From the NCBI GenBank assembly GCA_033807775.1, contig CM066315.1:9242501-9306500 (forward strand): a stretch of 64,000 nt of DNA, written 5' to 3'. A program made the translations under genes and the position numbers. This document shows, piece by piece, positions 54,646 to 64,000 of this stretch. Positions within the stretch are counted from its first letter, which is position 1. Each line of letters opens with the position of its first letter. Source of the DNA: Saussurea involucrata (Eukaryota > Streptophyta > Magnoliopsida > Asterales > Asteraceae). The notes beneath the pieces are model-generated. The model had not been told where the DNA came from. It did not search any database and saw only the letters and a program-made list of their open reading frames with translations.

Positions 54646-57600
54646 TTAGGTAAAAAGGAACGGGTACTTAATTCTCATTTCGGATTCTGATTCCCATGTA
54701 GCATCCTGCCCTTTGTGATGTCGCCACTGTACTTTTACTTGTCTGATCTCTTTATTTCGCAAAACTTTGACTTTACTGTCAATTATCGCTTCAGGTTCTT
54801 CCACATAATTCAGCTTTTCATCAACCTGTATGTCTGGTAGAGAAACTGCCTGATTCGGCGTAACTAAACACTTTCGGAAATTTGACACGTGAAATGCATT
54901 GTGGATTCTGCTTAACTCTGGAGGAAGATCTAACATGTAGGCTACTTCACCGATCCTTTCTATGATTGCAAACGGTCCAATGTACCTCGGGCTCAGTTTA
55001 CCTTGTTTCCCAAATCGAATGACTTCTTTCCAAGGCGAGACTTTTAACATCACAAAATCTCCAACTTGGAATTCTAACGGCTTTCGGCTTCGGTCGGCAT
55101 AGCCTTTTTGTCTATCTTGAGCCACTTTCAATCGTTCTCGAATCTGAGAAATCTTATTCGCGGTCAACTGAACTATATCTGGCCCTGCTAACTGTTTCTC
55201 TCCCACTTCGTTCCAACACAGAGGCGTTCGGCATTTTCTACCATACAGAACTTCAAACGGTGCCGCTTGTATACTGGAGTGATAACTGTTGTTATAGGCA
55301 AATTCAATCAATGGTAAGTGTTTATCCCACGATCCCCCAAAATCAACAATGCAGGCCTGTAACATATCTTCCAAAGTCTGAATCATTCGCTCACTCTGAC
55401 CGTCAGTTTGAGGATGATACGTTGTACTTAGCTTTATCTGAGTTCCCATTTCTTTTTGAAAACTTCTCCAGAATCTTAAGGTAAAACGACTGTCACGATC
55501 AGAAATAATCGAGATTGGAACTCCATGTCGAGCTACTATTTAATTGATATACAGTTTGGCGAGCCTATCTAATAAATAGGTTTCCTTTATCGGTAGGAAG
55601 TGAGCACACTTTGTTAACCTGTCAACGATTACCCAAATAGCATCAAACCCTTTCGAAGTCTTTGGTAGCTTCATGATGAAGTCTGTAGTAATCTGATCCC
55701 ATTCCCACATCGGTATTTCTAGATGCTGTAACTACCCAAGCGGCTTTTGATGTTCAATCTTTACCTTCTTACAAGTAGTACAACCTTCCACATACTGACC
55801 GACACTTCTTTTCATTCCCGCCACCAGTAAAATTGTCGTAGATCTTTATACATCTTATTTGTACCTGGATGAATAGAGAAACGAGATTGATGAGCTTCTT
55901 GTAGTATCCGATTACGTAAACCACCCAAACGAGGCACCCAACTTCTGTTTCCCAAACACAGTAACCCACGATCATCTGGTACAAGTGTTTCTAATATCCC
56001 AACTAACCATTCTGGTTTCAAGTGTTCTTCTTGAAAAGCTTCTACTTGACATTTCTTCAATTCGTCAAAGATGTTAGGTAGAAGTTCAGCCCGTAGTGCA
56101 ATGGCTTTTCTTGTTCCACTCCTTTCTTGCCGACTCAGTGCATCAGCTACCACATTCGCCTTTCCCGGATGATAAAGAATTTCACAGTCATAGTCATTCA
56201 CCAGTTCTAACCATCTTCTTTGTCTCATATTCAGTTCCCGCTGATCGAAAAGATGTTGGAGACTCTTATGATCGGTATAAATTTGACACTTAGAACCATA
56301 AAGATAATGTCTCTAGATTTTCAACGCGAAAACAACTGCTGCAAGTTCCATGCCGTGGGTAGGATACTGCCGTTCATGTTCCTTCAGTTGACGAGAAGCA
56401 TAAGCAATAACTTTTCCACGCTGCATTAGTACACACCCCAATCCCAGTTTGGAAGCATCACTGTAAACAACAAAATCGTATGAACCTTCAGGTAGTGACA
56501 GAATCGGCGCGCTACAAAGTTTCTTTTTCAATATTCGGAATGCTCCATCCTGCTCTGCTTTCCATTCAAACTTTATATTCTTTCGAGTCAGCTTGGTCAA
56601 AGGCGTAGCGATACGGGAGAAATCTTGTATAAACTTTCGATAGTAGCCGGCTAAACCCAGAAAACTTCTTACCTCGGTTGGCGTTCTCGGCGGTTCCCAT
56701 TTTTCAATTGCTTCTACTTTCATCGGATCAACTTGAATGCCTTTTTCAGAAACTACACGTCCTAGGAACTGAACTTCTCGTAGCCAGAATTCACATTTAG
56801 AAAATTTAGCATACAACTGTTCCTTTTTCAAGAACTCTAAAATCAAACGAAGATGTCGCGCATGCTCTTCTTCTGATCGAGAGTAAATAAGGATATCGTC
56901 GATAAACACAATAACGAATTTATCGAGATATGACTTACATACTGGATTCATTAAATCCATAAAAGCAGCTGGGGCGTTCGTCAGACCGAAATGCATTACT
57001 AAGAACTCGTAGTGACCATACCGTGTACGAAAAGCAGTTTTCAGAACGTCTTCTTCTTTAACCTTCAGCTGGTGATAACCAAATCTCAGATCAATCTTGA
57101 AGAAATAGCAAGCTCCAACTAATTGATCGAAGAGGTCATCAATTCTGGGAAGTGGATACTTGTTCTTAATCGTGCGCTTATTCAGTTCCCGATAATCAAT
57201 ACACATCCTCATCGAACCATCCTTCTTTTTCACAAACAGAACCGGTGCTCCCCACGGTGAAAAACTGGGTCTGATGAAGCCTTTATCTGAAAGATCCTGC
57301 AGTTGCGTCATCATCTCTTTCATCTCTGGAGGTGCCAGACGATACGGTGCACGGGCAATAGGAACGGCTCCAGGAATCAGATCTATACCAAACTCTATTT
57401 GTCTAACGGGCGGAAGGCTAGTCAGATCTTCTGGAAAAACTTCCGGAAATTCACAAACAACCGGAATATCTCCCAGCTTATTCTTTTCTAGCTTAGTATC
57501 TATCACATAAGCTAAGTAAATCGGGCAGCCTTTATTGATACACTTACGAGCTTTCAACAAAGAAATAAGGCAAAACTGATGATTTCTACGATCACCATAA

Positions 57601-59192
57601 ATCATTACTGGTCCCTTCTCAGGTAAGACAACATTTATCAACTTCTTATCACAAACTATATTAGCCTGATTCTCGGCTAACCAATCCATTCCCACTACCA
57701 CATCAAACTCGATCAAGGCTATAGGAAATAACTGAATAGGCACTCCACACCCATCTATGTTTATCACACAACTATCAAATACTTCTTTAACCGGTACTTG
57801 ATTATCATTAGCCGTATCTACCATTAACGCATGATCTAACACTTTAGGCTTAAAATGCATATAGGCAGCAAAAGAAGGTGACACAAACGATCGGTTTGCA
57901 CCGGAATCAAATAACACTTTAGCACGTGTAGAGTTTATTAAGAATGTACCTGTAACCACATCGGGAGTCTCATCTGCTTCTTGCTCTGTCATCTGGAAGG
58001 CACGACCCCTTGCTCTCGGTAATTCTGGCCTTGGTACTATCGGTCTAACACCCGTTGGTCTTACTGACGTACCACCCTGTTGTATTCTCCCCAGTGGACA
58101 ATCGGACTGAAGGTGATCAGGAGAATTGCACAAGAAACAAAATCTAACTACCCAACAGTCTTTAGCAATATGACCGATCTTTCCACACTTGTAACAGTTT
58201 CGAGGATCAACTTGACAACTTCCCTGATGAAAACGGTGGCACTTTGGGCAAGGTCTTTCAACTGGTCGGAACGGCGTACGACTATCAAATCTCTGAAATC
58301 TGGACTTCTTTGGATCATATTGTGGTCCTTCCCACTTTCTCTTCCCCGCACTCTTATCACCAGCATCTCTCCCTCTATCTCGTTCCACATTTTCCGCGGC
58401 ATCAACTGCGGCTGAGAAGGTTTCCGGTCCCTTTGCAATCACTAGACTTCGGATTTCTGACTTTAATCCGAAGATAAACCTTTCCATCTTCAATGCCTCT
58501 GTGGCAACATAGTATTCAGCGAATCGTGACTTCTCCAGAAAACGAGCAGTGTAATCCCTGACTGATAAACTTCCCTGTTGTAGGTTCATGAATTCCTCTT
58601 CCAGTTGTCTAACTGCTGCTTGAGGACACAACTGACTTTTGAAAGCTGTTGTGAATTCTTCCCAAGTAAAAGTAGAATATACATCGGATCCCTTAGAGGT
58701 AATGAGAGCTACCCACCAGTATAGAGCATCGACTTTCAACATCGTGGTTCCGTATAATACTCTGTCTTCCTCAGCACATTTACTGGTTTTGAATACGGCT
58801 TCTATCTCCTTCAGCCACCTCATGGCCTTTACTGGATCCCTTTCCCCTACGTACGTTGGAGGTTTACAGCTTAAGAACATTTTATAATCACACTTTCTTG
58901 GCACATGTATAACAGTAGGTGTAATAGGCATCTCGTCTTCCAGATTAGGATTTGGTATTTGAGTTTCATTATGACGAGTTCGATCGAACATAGCTTGTAT
59001 ACTTGCTTGCAACCTTCCCATTTCCGCCGCCAGGTCGTCCCTTGTAACAAATTCTGTACCTTGTGACTGAACTCTGCCTCCAGTTCTGCCCCTACCTCGT
59101 TCTCCTCCTCTTCCCCTTGTCCCAACTGTTGTATTCATTCTATTTGGATTTCCTCCTTCCTCTCTATTCGTATTTCGAGTACCGCTTGCCAT
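54646..59192 (-). pseudogene. Gag-pol polyprotein of gypsy element 3, four breaks
   Basis: Starts at the ATG at 59192 (MASGTRNTNREEGG, Arg/Gly-rich), then a gag capsid domain, one clear CCHC knuckle (CYKCGKIGHIAKDC) with a second nearby, protease at LFDSGANRSF (standard DSG), RT with FIDDILIYS, RNase H at YSDASKLGLG, integrase zinc and core domains and a chromodomain-like tail (VEEPEAIID to KYPFLF). Gag and pol are one frame with no stop between them. Lesions: TAG at 56313-56315 in RNase H (Trp in gypsy 2), a one-base frameshift near 55815 in the integrase zinc domain, TAG at 55732-55734, and TAA at 55540-55542 (Glu in gypsy 2). Confidence 0.93.
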
Positions 59193-59434
59193 TCTGTAGA
59201 TTCAGACAAGGTTAATATACACACAAGCACATACCCCATATAATAAGGTATTCCAGTTCAAACATGTACCTGTAAGTTCACAATTACACTGGCCAAATGT
59301 AATTTGAAATTACCTTACATGATGTTCCTTATACCTTTTATACTTACAATCCCAAGGTTCTAACAAGGACATCCTACTTCACATGCAATTTAAGTCTAGG
59401 TACGGATACAAATACCTAAATCCCTTAAACTAGG

Positions 59435-59446
59435 GCTCTGATACCA
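59435..59446 (-). promoter_or_regulatory. Primer-binding site, initiator-Met tRNA (gypsy 3)
   Basis: TGGTATCAGAGC on minus, two bases inside the 5' LTR. Confidence 0.9.
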
Positions 59447-59746
59447 TCTGTAACGACCTGCAATCCCAAACATACTTCACATAGCATATATTGCATAAAG
59501 TCGTTATAACACAAGAGATACATTATATAACAAATATGGCCCCCTAGGCTTTACAAACATTCAGTACATCATTACAACGTTTACTTAGTAAATTTACATC
59601 ATTACTAATAACATAGGTACAACTACAAAACACATCATAGTCTTCAACTACAAAAGTCCTCCAAAAGCTATTCACGGATTAACCTTCTTATTTGCTCTTA
59701 CTCGATCCACGACCTGGAATACATAATTTTAAAACAAAATGAGGGT

Positions 59747-59767
59747 TAGACCTTGAGGTCTAGTGAG
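59747..59767 (-). promoter_or_regulatory. Conserved LTR hairpin (gypsy 3, 5' LTR)
   Basis: CTCAC then TAGACC-TCAA-GGTCTA on minus, 313 nt from the LTR 3' end. Confidence 0.65.
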
Positions 59768-60384
59768 AAAATCCCCGTTAGTTAAAAACCATTTGCACAA
59801 ACATCATACACATAACTCACATAAGAATACCAACTATGACTCATGCATCATGTATCTTTCCATCTCATTCTCTTGGCCATATTAATTGGTTGCGAGCCAA
59901 CTAATCAATTTACACCACTGTACTAAATACAACCAACACCATTGTCCCTCTGTACAGCCTACATCACCGGTCCTAAGCCCGGCCAACTAGAACTCATGCA
60001 GTGTAATACTTATATAACATAATATGCACATTATTACACTCATTCACATATATGTATTCCAGCTTGAAAACATTTTAAGTAAAAACTCACTTGTTTGCTT
60101 ATCAAAACTCTTTCCAGTGTTCCACAAAAAAACTCTGTTTTCACCTTCGATTCACAGTATCTGAAACAAATAGATACAGATATCTTTTTACCAAATAGAA
60201 CACACAAGTCTTACTAAAGCTAAGAACTCTAGAGAACTTTAATCCTCAAATGTTACCCCGAAACCCGAACTTAAGTTGAGTCCAAAGTGTATTCAGTTCT
60301 CATTCATTCCCTATCCTAGAGTCAACAAAACACAGGCTACTGGATACTCAAAAGCATCTAAACTCTCAAAATTGACCAAACAGC

Positions 60385-60660
60385 TAAAGTTCCCGGACAA
60401 CCCAAACTTCCCGGATAACACAAACTATCCGGATAATCATAGACTATCCGGACAACACAACTATCCGGACAACATCACAATCCGGATAATACCCGGACAC
60501 CAAATCAATCCGGATACCATCCGGTATCTCATTTTAACTGGACACTTATGGAAAAGAGGAACTTACCGGGTAAAGGACCTGTCCTGACACCACTAGAACA
60601 AGTTCCGGATACTATCAACCAAAACTACCGGACACTCCCATCTTATCCGGAAACCTCTGA
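60385..60660 (-). repeat. TCCGGA array in the gypsy 3 5' LTR
   Basis: Copy of 53900-54180 with scattered single changes. Confidence 0.88.
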
Positions 60661-61716
60661 CTGTTCATCAATTTTCTACCCAGAATCCGACTGAATCAAT
60701 ACGAGATGTGTAATTGACTATTCTAATCTGATAGAAACCTTCTAATACAAATTACAGACATAAAATACAAAGGAAACATACCTTAATTCCTCTTCCAAGT
60801 ACACCAATTTGAGTCTCTAGCCACAAACCCTTCTTTCTTCTTCTTACTCTCTCAAAAACACACACACACACACTGAATTGTTTCTGGATATTTCAGAATT
60901 ATGAAATATTTGATTTCATCAAGGGATATTATCAAACCAAATTACCACTTTAGCCCCTAAACTATCCATTAATGACCAAAACACCTTTAACTCCTAACTT
61001 AACCCAAACTTATCCTAAACTTCCAATTTTTAAAGTTAACAAAAATTAACGGAAAGGAGGATTTAACTAACGAACTTACCCGGGGTATTACATAAGGCGT
61101 GGGCCTATATGGTCGGGCGTCGTCTCATGGGCAGTAAGGTGTAATCCCAAATGTGTTGTTGTGGATTTGAAGTGACACAATGTATAGACCTGGAGTGGTT
61201 GAAGTTGGGGGCTCCCTAGTCTCGCGGGCAATAGATCTGGAGTGATTGAGCTCAGTTTACAAGAGTAATCCACGTGTGTGTTTTATTGCATAGTAGATGA
61301 CCCACTTTTGTGTTCCGTCACGTGCAATGTATACGGGCCTCCCCCGTCACCGAAAGCTGTTGTTTTAGGTATTTTGTGTTTATCCATGTTTTCGATGACG
61401 TGTCATATTTATATGAATTGTTTCCCAGGTTATATGAGTTATGGGTTATGATTTCATCCCTGTTTGAGATGTTTTGGAATAACGGTGATTTATTTATGAA
61501 TTCAATCGTTTTGAGAATCAAATGCTATTTCACCTTTCACGTTGGTTTTGGAATGAGTCCATTTTGAGGATCATTTATATTAAAGCTTTCAACACGGGAT
61601 TTGTGTGAGTTGGAAAAATGGGTGATTTGCATCTAAAGTAAACTCTTTTGAAATCATGACTTAAATTGCAATTATCACGATTTATGAATTGATATGGTCA
61701 TGATAAAACTCTTGAA

Positions 61717-61735
61717 CTCACTAGGCGTTAGCCTA
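61717..61735 (+). promoter_or_regulatory. Conserved LTR hairpin (solo LTR 51441)
   Basis: CTCAC then TAGGC-GTTA-GCCTA; starts at 61722, 320 nt before the LTR end at 62042. Confidence 0.65.
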
Positions 61736-62265
61736 ACCCTTTTTATTTGACGGCATGTGCAACAAGCTCGGGTTGGGAGTAGCTTTAGCTACATTGTGAA
61801 GTGACGAGTGTTAGTAGAGTGCACGAGAGGTGATTTTGACTAGTGAAGTCTTCCGCACTTATTTGGGATTAACAACTTGTGTTGTGTTAAGTAACGCCCA
61901 TCATAAGTTATTAATTGTGGAAATTATGATGTTTAAATTCTGAGGTATTTTCAGGGATGATCTGCAGAAATGATTTTAACCACTTTTGGTTATTTTATTA
62001 AAATTAAAGATAGTTGTTCGTTCCAATTTTGAGGGTGTTACATTTAGGAATTAGGTTATATGGTAGAGAGATAAAGAGAGATGATATGTATAACAAAAAG
62101 GGAGAGATTTTAGGAATTAAACAAAGTTACAAAAATACCCTTTTCTATTTATTTAAAATTTATATTAATTATCCTAAATGTGTGGTTCACATTAGATCTC
62201 ATAGTTACCACAAATTACCTAGTTCTCATTTGATTAGGCCCTCCTATATATATATATATATATAT

Positions 62266-63164
62266 GACTATCATCAAATGAGAACCACAAAAATATTGAA
62301 AACTGTGAGAACCGATCTTAGTCATAATTTGGTTTTGATCATATGGTTTTAATTGAAAATTGTTTCATCACATGAAAAGGGCATAATTGTCATTTTGGTA
62401 ACACGGTTCACTAGATGAAACACACAGATATATTCACGAGATGAAACTCGCTAATTCACTATATGAAACACACAATTCACCAGATGAAACACCAATACTC
62501 ACCATATGAAACACTCATATTCATCAGATCTAACACATGGATTCATCAAATGAAACACATATTCACCCGATGAAATACACATTAACTAGATGAAACATAC
62601 AGATTCACTAGATGAAACATACAAGTTTACTACATGAAACATACAGATTCACCAGATGAAACATGCATATTCACCAGATCTGGGAAATCAAACACAAAAA
62701 AGCTCCAAATCAAGAAATTTAATGGATAAATTTGAAATAACACACTGATTCACCACTCTTGAAAAAACCCCTAAGAATATCTCGATCCATCTATTTCATC
62801 TCAGATCCAAGGGTTGTCTCCAAAGGTATCATCTTCATCATGACACCAACAACTCCGACAGAATTCCACCCCCTCCGATTATCCTACCCAACGTCCAATT
62901 ACCTATCTTCTCCGGTGAGAAAACGCAAAACATTTGGGTTCGATTCATCGGCGGCAGTAGCTCAGGCCGTGATGAATTCAAGATCTGGTTTGTTTTCTAA
63001 ACAATGAATCCAGAACTTCATAGACTTTGGTGCAGGTTATGAACCTTCGATCAATGAACCAGTCTTCCACTTTGCGGAATGGGGTTCGCTCGATTGGAAG
63101 CTGAAGTGGGGGTTCAATTGCGAAGAAGCTAATAAGCATAGAATGTTAGCGCAGAAAAAAGAGG

Positions 63165-63200
<36 letters not shown>

Positions 63201-63541
63201 AGATTGGGAAGGTGTTCACCGGAGACAAAGTGGTTGCCGTCGATGAAGATGGTTGCGGTGATGGAGATGGTTTGGATTTGTTCTTGATGTTGGAGGATTT
63301 GGTCTGGATTTTTCTAAACGTAATATGATATGAAAAGGACGGAAGGTTTTAAATGAAAACTAATATGATATATCTAAAATAGCCTTTCAATTTACTTTTA
63401 ATTTGACTAAAATACCCTTATTTCATCTTTTTATTTCAAATATGTTTATTTTTTAAACGACCCTTGATTTAATCTAATATATGGATTAAATTAGTCCTCA
63501 AGGTTCTCAACATATATTTGGTCCTCACTAGATTTAACCCC
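62266..63541. mobile_element. Element A': TIR element in the TA microsatellite, relative of element A
   Basis: Starts GACTATCATCAAATGAGAACCAC and ends GGTCCTCACTAGATTTAACCCC between TA repeats. Its first 130 bp match element A closely (TTTTAATTGAAAATTGTTTCATCACATGAAAAGG type). It contains TTCACCAGATGAAACACAC-type repeats (62400-62690), a GA microsatellite (63164-63198), and a GATGGAGATGG stretch as in element A. Confidence 0.7.
62845..63165 (+). pseudogene. Unidentified coding-like fragment in element A'
   Basis: Plus-strand pieces look protein-like: SPVRKRKTFGFDSSAAVAQA, then in another frame YEPSINEPVFHFAEWGSLDW and KWGFNCEEANKHRM. An upstream AAACCCC/TCTTCATC region resembles a gene 5' end. 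I do not recognise the protein. It may be a third captured host-gene fragment. Confidence 0.35.
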
Positions 63542-64000
63542 TATATATATATATACACCAAGTAAACATTAGTACCCTTACAATCTTTATTTTAATGTGT
63601 TTGAGTTCATGTAGATCGAGTGATAAAACTTATGTTTTTCAAATAAAATATGTTGTTACTTAAGAGAGAACAACAATGATTTCAGAGATTGAGTATTCAT
63701 TAAAGGGAATGATTGATAATTGTTTTAAATAAATTGTATTAGTGAAAATCACATGAATTCCAACTCTCAACTATTTTCCCTATAAAAAAGTTTTTTAAAG
63801 TCAATTATTGTTCCGTCCTGAACTTCTGATTTTATTAATTATTAGTTGATATTTCAAATTCCAACAATTCGTCTTTTAGATCGTCCAGTTAATGGTAAAT
63901 ATAATCATTGTGATACTTAGTTCCCAGTTCCGTTGGTTCGATACTCGTATTTTCTAAATACATATTACTTGATTCGACCCGTACACTTGCGGTTAGATCT
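63542..64000 (+). other. Right half of the interrupted repeat, probably an Athila/Tat-like LTR
   Basis: After a short TA run, non-coding sequence ends with CGTTGGTTCGATACTCGTA and GACCCGTACACTTGCGG, phrases I associate with the 3' part of Athila/Tat-type LTRs just before their primer site. The primer site would lie beyond the window. Confidence 0.4.

Larger units (their letters stand above)
52965..61092 (-). mobile_element. Gypsy element 3: full-length, mutated Ty3/gypsy chromovirus
   Basis: LTRs 52965-54607 and 59449-61092, 5-bp duplication TAAGG at 52960-52964 and 61093-61097, Met-tRNA primer site and purine tract. Its LTR pair shows clearly more differences than gypsy 1 or 2 (several dozen by eye), so it is older. 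The single gag-pol frame has several lesions. Confidence 0.95.
59449..61092 (-). repeat. 5' LTR of gypsy element 3
   Basis: Full-length partner of 52965-54607. Confidence 0.94.
51441..62042 (+). mobile_element. Solo LTR split by gypsy element 3
   Basis: TGTAACACCCG at 51441 and GAGGGTGTTACA ending at 62042, with the 5-bp duplication TTTAG at 51436-51440 and 62043-62047. LTR sequence is 51441-52964 plus 61093-62042, about 2.5 kb. It contains local duplications (GATAGGCATCGGGTTCCATGATAAGTAAGG, CTAGTCTCGCGGGCAA and GGCGTGGGCCTATATGG each appear twice or more). No internal domain. Confidence 0.85.
50454..62244. mobile_element. Element C: TIR element in the TA microsatellite, carrying a MATE fragment and nested LTR elements
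   Basis: Left end GGGCCCTTCATGGGAGAAC and right end (inverted) GGAGGGCCTAATCAAATGAGAAC share sequence with element B over about 80 bp and lie between TA repeats. The element's own sequence is 50454-51440 plus 62043-62244, about 1.2 kb, similar in size to B. The rest is a solo LTR and a gypsy element inserted later. Confidence 0.68.

Overview
This is a transposon-dense intergenic stretch of a flowering-plant nuclear genome, most likely a eudicot. The signs are AT-rich sequence with long TA and CT microsatellites, Ty3/gypsy chromovirus and Sirevirus-type Ty1/copia retrotransposons primed by initiator-Met tRNA, MULE, hAT, Stowaway and SINE elements, and one intact gene for a plant-only DUF579 glucuronoxylan methyltransferase. 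The sequence does not fix the species.

Layout. (1) 1-20377: right part of a large Mutator-like element (MULE-1) whose left end lies outside the window. It carries a multi-exon ULP1-like cysteine-protease gene and a downstream coiled-coil gene. Each has one exon split by a gypsy element of the same family (1607-9475, minus strand, no coding core; 10561-19462, plus strand, nearly intact), with target duplications ATCAT and AAACT. (2) 20378-26884: small MULE-type inverted-repeat elements, including a Pack-MULE (23061-26875, 9-bp duplication) that holds a DUF7950-like gene fragment and a TA microsatellite filled by two further elements. (3) 26885-28277: the only intact cellular gene, GXM-like, single exon. 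(4) 28278-32529: hAT, Stowaway and other MITEs. (5) 32556-37165: complete MULE-2 with long terminal inverted repeats and a perfect 9-bp duplication, a transposase gene lacking its catalytic core, a small coiled-coil gene and an 86-nt-arm hairpin. (6) 37563-39026 solo LTR, then a SINE. (7) 39889 to about 46250: degenerate Sirevirus-like element. (8) 46250-64000: an older repeat whose TA microsatellite has taken a row of insertions: element B (UGT fragment), a foldback, a solo LTR, element C (MATE fragment; itself split by a solo LTR that is split by an 8.1-kb gypsy element), and element A'.

Most notable: (a) a hairpin with compensatory base changes, always behind CTCAC and 267-332 nt from the LTR 3' end, in five LTR families; (b) a group of terminal-inverted-repeat elements that sit in TA microsatellites and carry fragments of host genes; (c) dense arrays of short CpG palindromes (TTCGCAA or TCCGGA) in LTRs and leaders of unrelated retrotransposons; (d) in-phase tandem exon duplication in the MULE-borne protease gene; (e) small coiled-coil accessory genes in two MULEs.

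All boundaries, duplications and motifs were read by eye. Family names rest on recognised motifs, not on database searches.
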